Assembly: GCF_963665355.1 (NCBI RefSeq)
Contig: NZ_OY762229.1
Location: 4,526,001-4,590,000 of the forward strand
DNA: 64,000 bases
Reading direction: 5' to 3'
Source of the DNA: an uncultured Desulfobacter sp.
GTDB lineage: Bacteria > Desulfobacterota > Desulfobacteria > Desulfobacterales > Desulfobacteraceae
In this document: positions 53,311 to 61,214 of the stretch, one piece after another
Position numbering within the stretch: the first letter of the stretch is position 1
Layout of the letters: every line of letters begins with the position of its first letter
Made by a program: the position numbers and the translations under genes
The notes under the pieces: generated by a model
What the model was told of the DNA's origin: nothing
Databases searched by the model: none
The model's input: only the letters and a program-made list of their open reading frames with translations

Positions 53311-55158
53311 ATGGCACAGGCAATTGCAGACAGACGTGACGTCGATTTTGTATTGCATGAACAAATAGGAACTGTTGATCATGAGTTATTTGAGGAGTTT
53401 AACAAAAAAACCATTGACCTGATTGTCTCCGAGGCAAGATCCCTTTCCATCAAGGAGATCCTTCCCACATTCAAAGACGGAGATGAAATCGGCTGCACCC
53501 TTGAAAACGGCAAAGTAACCACCCCGGAGTCTTTTAAACGGGCCTGGAAACTGTTTTGTGAAGGGGAATGGCTGGCCATGTGCGATGATCCGGAAGTGGG
53601 CGGCCAGGGCATGCCCAAAACCGTGGGATGCGCAGCTTTGGAATACATGGTGGGAGCCAATTCCGCTTTTATGCTCTATTACGGCATGACCCACGGTGCG
53701 GCCAAGCTGGTGGAGGCCTTTGGTGACGAGACCCAGAAAAAACTTTACATGAAAAAAATGTTTGCCGGCCAGTGGGGCGGCACCATGCTTTTGACAGAAC
53801 CCGAGGCCGGTTCCGACGTGGGGGCCCTGACCACCACAGCAACCCTGAACGACGACGGCACCTACACGATCCAGGGAACCAAAATTTTCATCTCCGCAGG
53901 CGAACACGATCTTTGCGACAACATCATCCATCCGGTCCTTGCCCGTATCGATGGTGCGCCTGCCGGCACAAAGGGAATCTCCCTGTTTCTTGTCCCCAAG
54001 TACCTGGTCAATGAAGACGGCTCGCTGGGTGAATTCAACAATGTGGCGTGCACGGGCATCGAAGAGAAGATGGGCATTCACGGCAACGCCACCTGCACCT
54101 TGTCTTTGGGAGACAAAGGGCCTTGCATCGGCACCCTTCTTGGCGAAGAAAACAAAGGCATGCCTGAAATGTTTAAGATGATGAACGAAGCCCGGGCCTT
54201 TGTGGGTCTCCAGGGGTTTGCCGTGGCCTCAGCCTCCTATATGAATGCCCTTGATTATGCCAGGACAAGAGTCCAGGGCCGTCATCTCACAGCAGGCAAG
54301 GATGCCACATCCAAAAATGTAACCATCATCAACCACCCGGATGTCAAACGCCAGCTGTTAAACATGAAAGTATACACCGAAGGCATGCGCTCTTTGCACT
54401 ATTACTATGCCAAATGCGAGGACATTGTCCACACCACGGATGATGAGGCGTTAAAAGCTGATACCAAAGCATTGATTGAGGTTCTCACCCCCATTGTCAA
54501 AGGCTATGTCACGGACAAGGCCCTTGAGGTCTGCTCCCACGGCGTCCAGGTCTACGGCGGATATGGATACTGCAAGGAATTTCCGGCAGAGCAGCTCATG
54601 CGCGATTCCAGAATTTTCATGATTTACGAAGGCACCAACGGCATCCAGGCCATGGACCTTCTCGGACGCAAACTGTCCATGAACAAGGGCCAAAGTTTCG
54701 CCTACTTTCTGGATCAGATGAAAAAAACCGTAAAAGAAGCCAAAGAGACCGAAGGCGTTACGGCTCTTGCCGACAAGTTGGAAGCGGCCCTGGAACGGTA
54801 TGAAGTCGTTGCCCATGAAATCGGTGGACGGGCAAAATCTGAACTTGCCCTGAACGCCTATGCCTTTGCCCATCCCTTCCTGGAGATTACCGGAGATATC
54901 GCCTTTGCCTGGATGCATCTGTGGCGTGCCTGCGTTGCCGCGCCCAAACTGGCTAAAAAAGCGGGTACACTTGATCCGGCAACTGTGGCTGCCAAGGCAG
55001 AAAAAAACAAGGATGTCGCCTTTTATGCGGGCGTGATGGCCTCGGCCAGATTTTTTATTAATACCCTTTTGCCAGGATCTTATGGTAAGATGGATGCCAT
55101 CCTTGAAGGGGATTCTTGTGTGGAAGATATAACCAGCGTCTCCTTTGGCTCAAAATAA
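53311..55158 (+). CDS. Acyl-CoA dehydrogenase, long (DmdC-like) type
   Basis: The 615-residue flavoenzyme has the acyl-CoA dehydrogenase core: GTMLLTEPEAGSDVGALTTTA, IQGTKIFISAGEHDL, NACTGIEEKMGIHGNATC-like region (NVACTGIEEKMGIHGNATCTL), and the catalytic glutamate in IFMIYEGTNGIQAMDLLGRKL. An extra C-terminal domain of about 130 residues (LADKLEAALERYEVVAHEIGGRAKSELALNAYAFAHPFLEITGDIAFAWMHLWRA) marks the longer family that includes DmdC. It oxidises an acyl-CoA to the 2-enoyl form, electrons going to ETF. The substrate is unknown. An ATG with AGAGAGG upstream is the start. Downstream it is followed by a palindromic repeat and the phasin-like gene. Confidence 0.92.
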   Translation: MAQAIADRRDVDFVLHEQIGTVDHELFEEFNKKTIDLIVSEARSLSIKEILPTFKDGDEIGCTLENGKVTTPESFKRAWKLFCEGEWLAMCDDPEVGGQGMPKTVGCAALEYMVGANSAFMLYYGMTHGAAKLVEAFGDETQKKLYMKKMFAGQWGGTMLLTEPEAGSDVGALTTTATLNDDGTYTIQGTKIFISAGEHDLCDNIIHPVLARIDGAPAGTKGISLFLVPKYLVNEDGSLGEFNNVACTGIEEKMGIHGNATCTLSLGDKGPCIGTLLGEENKGMPEMFKMMNEARAFVGLQGFAVASASYMNALDYARTRVQGRHLTAGKDATSKNVTIINHPDVKRQLLNMKVYTEGMRSLHYYYAKCEDIVHTTDDEALKADTKALIEVLTPIVKGYVTDKALEVCSHGVQVYGGYGYCKEFPAEQLMRDSRIFMIYEGTNGIQAMDLLGRKLSMNKGQSFAYFLDQMKKTVKEAKETEGVTALADKLEAALERYEVVAHEIGGRAKSELALNAYAFAHPFLEITGDIAFAWMHLWRACVAAPKLAKKAGTLDPATVAAKAEKNKDVAFYAGVMASARFFINTLLPGSYGKMDAILEGDSCVEDITSVSFGSK

Positions 55159-55206
55159 CAGCCATGGGCTGACCTGACATATCATCTGCCAGGCTCAGCC
55201 CACAAC
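55159..55206 (+). repeat. Dispersed palindromic repeat, copy C
   Basis: CAGCCATGGGCTGACCTG, a 12-13 nt centre and CAGGCTCAGCCCACAAC form a stem-loop starting directly at the acyl-CoA dehydrogenase stop. It closely matches copy A (minus strand of 2054-2100) and shares layout with copy B at 8842-8886. It may terminate or stabilise the dehydrogenase transcript. Confidence 0.65.
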
Positions 55207-55271
55207 AAAACATGAAAGTCATCTATCAATTTTTCTGAACTTTCATGAAAAAAATTTGGGAGGAAAAGAAC

Positions 55272-55574
55272 ATGCTTGAAACGATTAAAAACAGTCTGCT
55301 TGCCGGAGTGGGCATGGCACTGCGCTCCAAAAAGGAGATTGAGGCCTTTGCCAGGGAATTTGCCGAACAGTCTGAAATGAACCAGAAAGAGGCCAAGGAC
55401 TTTTTAGAGGAGTGTAAAAACAGGTACGAAGACGCCAAATCCACCCTTGATAAAAAAGTTGAAGAAGTTGTTGAAGCAGTGCTCAAACGCCTGGACCTGC
55501 CCACCCGGGCGGACATTGACGTTTTGAATACCAGAATTGATGAGCTGGCCAAAAAAAATGAAAAGGATGCCTGA
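55272..55574 (+). CDS. Phasin-family (PhaF/PhaI-like) granule-associated protein
   Basis: From the ATG at 55272 (GGGAGGAAAAGAAC upstream) the protein has 100 residues, almost entirely amphipathic helix: LLAGVGMALRSKKEIEAFAREFAEQSEMNQKEAKDFLEECKNRYEDAKSTLDKKVEEVVEAVLKRLDLPTRADIDVLNTRIDELAKK. The pattern, including 'LPTRADIDxLNxRIDEL' at the end, is that of phasin-like proteins that coat polyhydroxyalkanoate granules. It precedes the UbiB kinase, a pairing common in deltaproteobacteria. No PHA synthase gene is in the window. Confidence 0.8.
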   Translation: MLETIKNSLLAGVGMALRSKKEIEAFAREFAEQSEMNQKEAKDFLEECKNRYEDAKSTLDKKVEEVVEAVLKRLDLPTRADIDVLNTRIDELAKKNEKDA

Positions 55575-55600
55575 AGATTCCCAGGCCTTTTGCCCTGCCC

Positions 55601-57280
55601 ATGCTCAGTTTTAAGACCATTTCCAAGGTCACCAGACGGTACCGTCATCTGGTCCGTTACCAGCAGATCATCAGCATCGTTCTCAAATACGGATTTGGGA
55701 ATATTATTGATGCCATGAAGATCAATCACTATCTTGATAAAATTATATTCTCAAAACCCCATCCAAAACTGTCCAGGAACCAGAGGATCAGGATGGTACT
55801 TGAGGAACTTGGGCCTACGTTCATAAAAATGGGCCAGGTGCTCTCTTCAAGGCCGGACCTGATCCCCCTGGACCTGACCCGGGAGCTTGCCGCTCTCCAG
55901 GACAAGGTGCCCAGCTTCGCCTTTGAACAGGTTCGTCACATCATTCAAGACGAATTCAATCAACCCATTGATGAAGTATTTCATACCTTTGAGGAAACAC
56001 CCTTTGCATCGGCCTCCATCGGACAGGTCCACAGGGCTTACTTATCACCCAATGAAGAGGTGGCGGTAAAAATCCAGCGCCCCGGGATCCAGAAAATTGT
56101 TGAGGTGGATCTGGAAATTATCCACTACCTGGCCCAGGTTATGGAAAAAAATCTGGAGGAGATAGCCATATTCCGACCGGTAAAAATCGTAGAAGAGTTT
56201 GCCCAGACCCTGGAGAAGGAACTCGATTACACGGTGGAGGCGGCCAATATGGAACAGATGGCAGACCAGTTTGCCAGGGAGAGGCTCATCCATATTCCCC
56301 AGGTGTACCGATCCCATTCCACACAACGGGTGCTGTGCATGGAATTTATCCGGGGAATCAAGGCCGATGACATTAAGGCCATTGACCGGGCCGGCCTTAA
56401 CAGAAAAAAAATCACCCGCATTGGTGCTGATTTTGTCATGCGGCAAATATTTGAGTTTGGATTTTTCCATGCAGATCCCCATCCGGGAAATATTTTCATC
56501 CTGAAAGACCAGCGCATCTGCATGATTGATTTTGGCATGACCGGATTCGTGGATCTGACCACCCGGGAATTATTCATTGACCTGCTCCAGAGTCTGAACT
56601 CAAAAAACACCCAGAATACAGCCCGTCTGCTGTGCCGCCTCACAGAGATTGATGAACCGGTCAATACGACGTCCCTGGAAAAGGACATCTCTCAATTTTG
56701 TACCGTATTTCTATATAGAAAACTTGAAGAAATTAACCTCAACCGTATGATTCACCAGTTTCTTGAGTTTTGCACCCGGCACGGATTAAGAATCCCGCCG
56801 GACCTGTTTTTAATGATGAAGGCATTTATCAGTATTGAGGGCGTAGCCCGTAGATTAGATCCACAATTTGACATGCTCAGCCATGCCCGGCCCTATGTCA
56901 GGGCAGCCGCATTGAGAAAATATTCAGTGCCCCGGCTCTCACGGGAGTTTGCAGACATAGCCAGGGATACCTTTTCCCTGCTTCAAACCCTGCCCGGTGA
57001 CACCAGCAGCATCATCACCCAGATCAAACAGGGAAAAATAAAGGCCAAGGTAAGCATTGAGGGCCTGGATCGGTTCATGATGACCCAGGATCAGACATCC
57101 AACAGGATCTCCTTTGCCATTATCATTGCCGCCCTGATCCTGGGCTCGGCCATTGTACTCAACTCCCGGATCCCCCCCATGCTCTTCGGGGTATCCATCA
57201 TCGGCATTGCCGGATTTATAATCGCTGCGGTTCTTGGTATCTGGCTTTTAGTGGCTATTATTCGCAGAGGACGACTTTAA
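55601..57280 (+). CDS. AarF/UbiB/ABC1-family atypical kinase
   Basis: The 559-residue protein has the ABC1 kinase signature set: the KxGQ motif FIKMGQVLSSRPDLIPLDLTRELAALQDKVP, the alanine-rich loop PFASASIGQVHRAYL, VKIQRPGI, FHADPHPGNIFIL and MIDFGMTGFV. Two hydrophobic C-terminal helices anchor it in the membrane. UbiB proteins are ATPases or kinases supporting quinone biosynthesis and lipid handling. In this anaerobe the role is probably in menaquinone or lipid homeostasis. It lies 26 bp after the phasin-like gene. Confidence 0.93.
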   Translation: MLSFKTISKVTRRYRHLVRYQQIISIVLKYGFGNIIDAMKINHYLDKIIFSKPHPKLSRNQRIRMVLEELGPTFIKMGQVLSSRPDLIPLDLTRELAALQDKVPSFAFEQVRHIIQDEFNQPIDEVFHTFEETPFASASIGQVHRAYLSPNEEVAVKIQRPGIQKIVEVDLEIIHYLAQVMEKNLEEIAIFRPVKIVEEFAQTLEKELDYTVEAANMEQMADQFARERLIHIPQVYRSHSTQRVLCMEFIRGIKADDIKAIDRAGLNRKKITRIGADFVMRQIFEFGFFHADPHPGNIFILKDQRICMIDFGMTGFVDLTTRELFIDLLQSLNSKNTQNTARLLCRLTEIDEPVNTTSLEKDISQFCTVFLYRKLEEINLNRMIHQFLEFCTRHGLRIPPDLFLMMKAFISIEGVARRLDPQFDMLSHARPYVRAAALRKYSVPRLSREFADIARDTFSLLQTLPGDTSSIITQIKQGKIKAKVSIEGLDRFMMTQDQTSNRISFAIIIAALILGSAIVLNSRIPPMLFGVSIIGIAGFIIAAVLGIWLLVAIIRRGRL

Positions 57281-57406
57281 AAATCAGACCATAGCTGTCC
57301 GTCGTCATGAAATTACGATTACACGCTTGCCAACGTATTCCGGGCTGTGTTACAGTTCTTCGTAATTAAATTCCAAATCAATAAATAAACAAAATTTGAG
57401 GCTAAC

Positions 57407-58381
57407 CTGACTATCCGAATCGGACATTTTCTCAGTATTGACCATCTGATACTGGGCACCGCTTTCCCCCTCTACATGCAACGCAAGGGCAATAGTAGGG
57501 ATATGGATGTGATTTCGTTTGCCATGTGTTCCTGGGAACAAATGGAAAAAGGGTTTGACTGTGGCGATATCAATGCCGCATTTATGGATATTGCCCAGGC
57601 CATGTATCTGTTTGACAAAGGACTCTCCATTGCCATGCTCATGTTCACCCACAGGGCAGGCAGCAGAATCATTGTCCCTGGACAGATTTTGAGACTGGCA
57701 AACCTCAAGGGGAAAAGTGTTTTAATTCCGCATAGATTCAGTATCCAGCATATGCTTGTACACAGACTTCTGACCACAGGGAAACTGGCAATCGCCGGTG
57801 AGAATGACGGCCAAGAATATGTCAGCATTGAAGCCGTCCCCTGCTCCCTGATGCCGGAAATGACAAGTGCTGATCCTGACGGCGATATTGCAGCGTTTAT
57901 CTGTCCTGGTCCCTTTGGTGACACCGAAATTGAAAAAAAAGGTTTCCGCCATCTGCTCATTTCCCGGGATCTGTGGAAAGATCATCCAGGCTCAGTATTT
58001 GTGGTACACCAGGACCTGATTAACACCAAAGACCAAAGCCTGGGGCTGATGGTCAGATGCCTCCTTGACGGTGCCCGGCAGCTTGACCGCTATATGTCAT
58101 CCCCGGACACAGGCGAAAAAGAAATACACGACATACAAAAGGTGGCTGCTGCTTTTTTAAGCCTTTCAGAGGATCAAATCCAAAAATCGCTTAAAACATC
58201 GGGGATTGCCTATACCCCCAAACTTCTGCTACCTGATATGAATATTTTAAATATTGTTCTTGATTATATGAGCACAACCATGCAGGTCATGCCTGCCGGT
58301 GCAGACCTTGATGGATTTGTCAGGCCGGAATTTATTCACTCTGCCTTATCGGAAAATTTAGCCCTTGAAAATAGAAATTGA
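57407..58381 (+). CDS. Cytoplasmic substrate-binding-protein-like protein of an ABC system (non-AUG start)
   Basis: The homologous region begins upstream of the first ATG (57476): LTIRIGHFLSIDHLILGTAFPLYM reads in frame from CTG 57407, which has GAGG 5 nt upstream. A stop lies just before, so a non-AUG start, probably CTG, is implied. The 324-residue protein is an NMT1/SsuA-like SBP fold with no signal peptide, so it should stay in the cytoplasm. The recognisable SBP motif is LWKDHPGSVFVVHQDLI. It aligns with the SBP parts of the Tat-exported protein and the receiver fusion in the same operon. It heads the operon and overlaps the ATPase gene. Confidence 0.7.
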   Translation: MTIRIGHFLSIDHLILGTAFPLYMQRKGNSRDMDVISFAMCSWEQMEKGFDCGDINAAFMDIAQAMYLFDKGLSIAMLMFTHRAGSRIIVPGQILRLANLKGKSVLIPHRFSIQHMLVHRLLTTGKLAIAGENDGQEYVSIEAVPCSLMPEMTSADPDGDIAAFICPGPFGDTEIEKKGFRHLLISRDLWKDHPGSVFVVHQDLINTKDQSLGLMVRCLLDGARQLDRYMSSPDTGEKEIHDIQKVAAAFLSLSEDQIQKSLKTSGIAYTPKLLLPDMNILNIVLDYMSTTMQVMPAGADLDGFVRPEFIHSALSENLALENRN

Positions 58382-59141
58382 AAAAATCAGCAAATTCTAC
58401 GACGGATCTGGAGAAAAACCACACCAGATACTCAAGGATATTTCTTTTTCCATAAATGCCGGGGATTTTGTGATTATTCTGGGGGAATCGGGTTGCGGGA
58501 AAACCACCCTGCTGAATATGCTGGCAGGGCTTGATAATCCAAGCAGCGGCCAGATCCGTGTGGATGGCATACCCATCACCGGCATCCATCCGTCACGTTC
58601 CATGCTGTTCCAGCAACCGGCACTCATTCCCTGGCTCAGCGTCAAGGATAACGTGGCCTATGGATGTAAAATCAGAAAAGACACCCAGGACCTGGAATAC
58701 CGGGTGAACCAGTTTTTAGAAATCATGGGATTGACAGGTGCGGCAGACCAGAAACCCGGCCAGCTCTCTTTGGGCATGGCCCAAAGGGTCTGCCTGGCCA
58801 GGGCCCTCGTGGGACACCCAAAGGTCCTCCTGCTTGACGAACCTTTTGCCTCTTTGGACACATTTACCCAGGCCCATATCCAGGAGGAGCTGGTAAACCT
58901 TTGGATGTCGGAAAATTTCACTGCGGTTTTTGTCACCCACGATATCGACGAAGCCATACGGTTAGGCAATAAAATTGTGGTTCTGGCAGGTTCTCCCGCC
59001 GGCATTGCCGATATCTTTGAAATTGATGTGCCCTACCCCAGAAAACAACACGATCCCGTCATCAAATCGCTGAGGACCGATATCCTCGATCGGTTTAAAA
59101 TTGCGTATTTAGCAAAACGGAGTCTGACAGATGGAATTTAA
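58365..59141 (+). CDS. ABC transporter ATPase (NrtD/SsuB/TauB type) with altered signature
   Basis: This 258-residue ATPase starts at a TTG overlapping the previous gene's stop. Walker A is GESGCGKT (40-47), Walker B VLLLDEP (154-160), the D-loop ASLD and the switch His is in FVTHDIDEA (His192). The signature LSLGMAQR (134 onwards) differs from the usual LSGGMKQR, with Leu in place of the first glycine. This may tune, not abolish, ATP binding. The partner permease and SBP are downstream. Uptake of a small anion or organosulfonate-like ligand would be typical of this subfamily, but the ligand is unknown. Confidence 0.88.
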   Translation: MKIEIEKISKFYDGSGEKPHQILKDISFSINAGDFVIILGESGCGKTTLLNMLAGLDNPSSGQIRVDGIPITGIHPSRSMLFQQPALIPWLSVKDNVAYGCKIRKDTQDLEYRVNQFLEIMGLTGAADQKPGQLSLGMAQRVCLARALVGHPKVLLLDEPFASLDTFTQAHIQEELVNLWMSENFTAVFVTHDIDEAIRLGNKIVVLAGSPAGIADIFEIDVPYPRKQHDPVIKSLRTDILDRFKIAYLAKRSLTDGI

Positions 59142-60333
59142 CCAGACAACGACTGGATGCCACGACGGCATTTCACGGCGAAATTTTTTAAAAAAAGCCT
59201 TTCATACAGCTGGTGCGGCTGCCTGTTCCCCCATGATACTTCCTCGCAGGACAATGGCCCAAAAAAGACCTTTAAGAATTGGTTATCTGCCCATTACAGA
59301 TGCCACCCCCTTGCTTGTTGCATACAGTCTCGGCTACTTTACCCATGAAGGGCTGAATGTGGAACCACCGGTCATGGTGCGGTCATGGAATATCCTGAGT
59401 GAATCATTTCTGACAGGCAAATTTGACCTGGTCCATATGCTTTTCCCCATCCCTGTATGGATGAGATTCAAGCAGAACATCCCTGTCAAGGTACTGGCCT
59501 GGGATCATACCAACGGCAGCGCCGTCACAGTCAGAGCAGATTCCGGCATCAACCGGTTTGCAGATCTGGCAGGCAAACAGGTGGCCGTACCTTCATGGTA
59601 TTCAATGCACAATCTGGTCATGCAGCTGGGTCTTCAGGTGCAAGGACTCGAACCTGTTATCCGTCCTCCGGCGTCCAGGCTTGCGCCCCATGAGGTGAAT
59701 CTATTTACCCTGCCCCCCCCGGACATGCCCCAGGCGCTTTTGGGTAGAAAAATAGACGCATTTATCGTAGCAGATCCTTTTAATGCCCTTGCCCAGGAAA
59801 AATTTTCAGCAAAAATAATGCGATATTCAGGAGATATTTGGAAAAATCACCCATGCTGTGTTATCGTTGTTTATGAACATCTGATCCAACAATATCCGGA
59901 CATGGTTCAAAAGGCTGTAAACGCCATTGTAAAAGCCCAGGCGTGGTGTTTGCAAAATCCCCAGGAAACTGCCCACCTGCTCAGCAAGGAGGGCAAAGGA
60001 TTTCTTCCCGTTAATCAATCCGTTCTTGACAGGGTTTTTGGTGCCATTCCCGAAAAAGAACTGGTACATCCCCAGTGGCATGTGGAAAGAATCGGCTTTC
60101 AGCCTTTTCCTTTTCCGTCTGCCACCCGTTTTATTCTGGAACAGATGAAAAAAACCAGGTTTGAAGGCAATACGGATTTTCTTTCAGCCCTTGATACAAA
60201 TACTGCGGCGGCACAGATAGTTGACGATTCCTTTGTCAGAAAAGCCCTTGACGATATGGGAGGCATGAAAGGATTTTGTCATTGCGATATGAACGATACA
60301 TTTACCAGGGAAGAACTTGTTGAAATCAACTGA
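59131..60333 (+). CDS. Tat-exported substrate-binding protein (NrtA/SsuA type)
   Basis: The 400-residue protein starts with a perfect Tat motif SRRNFLK at residues 15-21, then a hydrophobic segment and a possible signal-peptidase or lipobox Cys (AAACS). The mature SBP begins LRIGYLPITDATPLLVAYSLGYFTHEGLNVEPPVMVRSWNI, then LAGKQVAVPSWYSMHNLVMQLGLQVQG and IWKNHPCCVIVVYEHLIQQYP. It binds the ligand in the periplasm and delivers it to the permease. Tat export suggests folding or a cofactor before transport. It overlaps the ATPase gene by 11 nt and the permease by 17 nt. Confidence 0.88.
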   Translation: MEFNQTTTGCHDGISRRNFLKKAFHTAGAAACSPMILPRRTMAQKRPLRIGYLPITDATPLLVAYSLGYFTHEGLNVEPPVMVRSWNILSESFLTGKFDLVHMLFPIPVWMRFKQNIPVKVLAWDHTNGSAVTVRADSGINRFADLAGKQVAVPSWYSMHNLVMQLGLQVQGLEPVIRPPASRLAPHEVNLFTLPPPDMPQALLGRKIDAFIVADPFNALAQEKFSAKIMRYSGDIWKNHPCCVIVVYEHLIQQYPDMVQKAVNAIVKAQAWCLQNPQETAHLLSKEGKGFLPVNQSVLDRVFGAIPEKELVHPQWHVERIGFQPFPFPSATRFILEQMKKTRFEGNTDFLSALDTNTAAAQIVDDSFVRKALDDMGGMKGFCHCDMNDTFTREELVEIN

Positions 60334-61156
60334 AAACAATGTCTGTGAAAGAACTGTTCAGGTCGGTCTGTCACCATTTTTCATCCGGATGTGGTCGGGC
60401 TGGAAAGATGAGCTGGCCGGACTTGTCCTGTTTGCCTGCGTCTGGGCAGCAGCCACGCAGTTTATCTTCAGTCGGCCCGAACTTTCCCATTTTAGAGGAT
60501 TTCTCCCCGGCCCCACAATAGCAGCCCTGGTAGAAGGATTTCAAAATCCCAGATTCTGGTTATCTGTTTTTGCAAGCCTGAGAAGAATTGTTGTGGGGAT
60601 TGGCATATCAGCGGCCATAGGGCTTCCGTTGGGTGTAATAATCGGATTTTTTACACGTCTTCGCAAGTTGACGTATTCGCCGATTCAATTCGTAAGAATG
60701 ATCAGTCCTTTGTCATGGATGCCCATTGCACTGCTTTTGTTTACAAGCTTTGAATCTGCTGTTCATTTTTTGATTGTAATGGCGACAATTTGCCCTATAA
60801 TACTTAACACAGCCATCGGTGTCATGGATATTAATCCCCAGTGGATCAAAATGGCTTTGAATCAGGGTGCCAATAACGTTCAACTCATTCAAACGATAGT
60901 TATTCCATATTCCATCCCCCACATGATGACCAGCATCAGACTGGCACTGGGGATTGCATGGATAGTTTTGGTCCCGGCGGAATTTCTAGGGGTATCATCG
61001 GGCCTGGGATATCTGATTAATGATGCCAGAGATGCCATGGAGTACGACAGACTTATGGCCATAATAATCGCCATAGGGATACTGGGATTTATACTCGACA
61101 GAGTTTTTCAAAAATTGCAGCACAGGTTCACCTGGTCATGGGCCGATGATGTTTAA
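60317..61156 (+). CDS. ABC transporter permease (NrtB/SsuC/TauC type)
   Basis: The 279-residue inner-membrane permease starts at TTG (AGGGAAG just upstream) inside the previous gene. It has about six hydrophobic segments and the binding-protein-dependent permease signature (EAA loop) MALNQGANNVQLIQTIVIPYSIPHMMTSIRLALGIAWIVLVPAEFLGVSSGLGYLI. It forms the channel with the ATPase encoded two genes upstream. Confidence 0.9.
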   Translation: MLKSTENNVCERTVQVGLSPFFIRMWSGWKDELAGLVLFACVWAAATQFIFSRPELSHFRGFLPGPTIAALVEGFQNPRFWLSVFASLRRIVVGIGISAAIGLPLGVIIGFFTRLRKLTYSPIQFVRMISPLSWMPIALLLFTSFESAVHFLIVMATICPIILNTAIGVMDINPQWIKMALNQGANNVQLIQTIVIPYSIPHMMTSIRLALGIAWIVLVPAEFLGVSSGLGYLINDARDAMEYDRLMAIIIAIGILGFILDRVFQKLQHRFTWSWADDV

Positions 61157-61214
61157 AAAATTATGATTTTAAATATAAATAAATAAAACCTTTACAGGAC
61201 ATAAGGAGCATTTT

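Noticed and set aside
53386-54081. 231-codon minus-strand ORF within the acyl-CoA dehydrogenase
   Set aside because: Antisense to a strongly conserved enzyme; no start signal and no recognisable domain.
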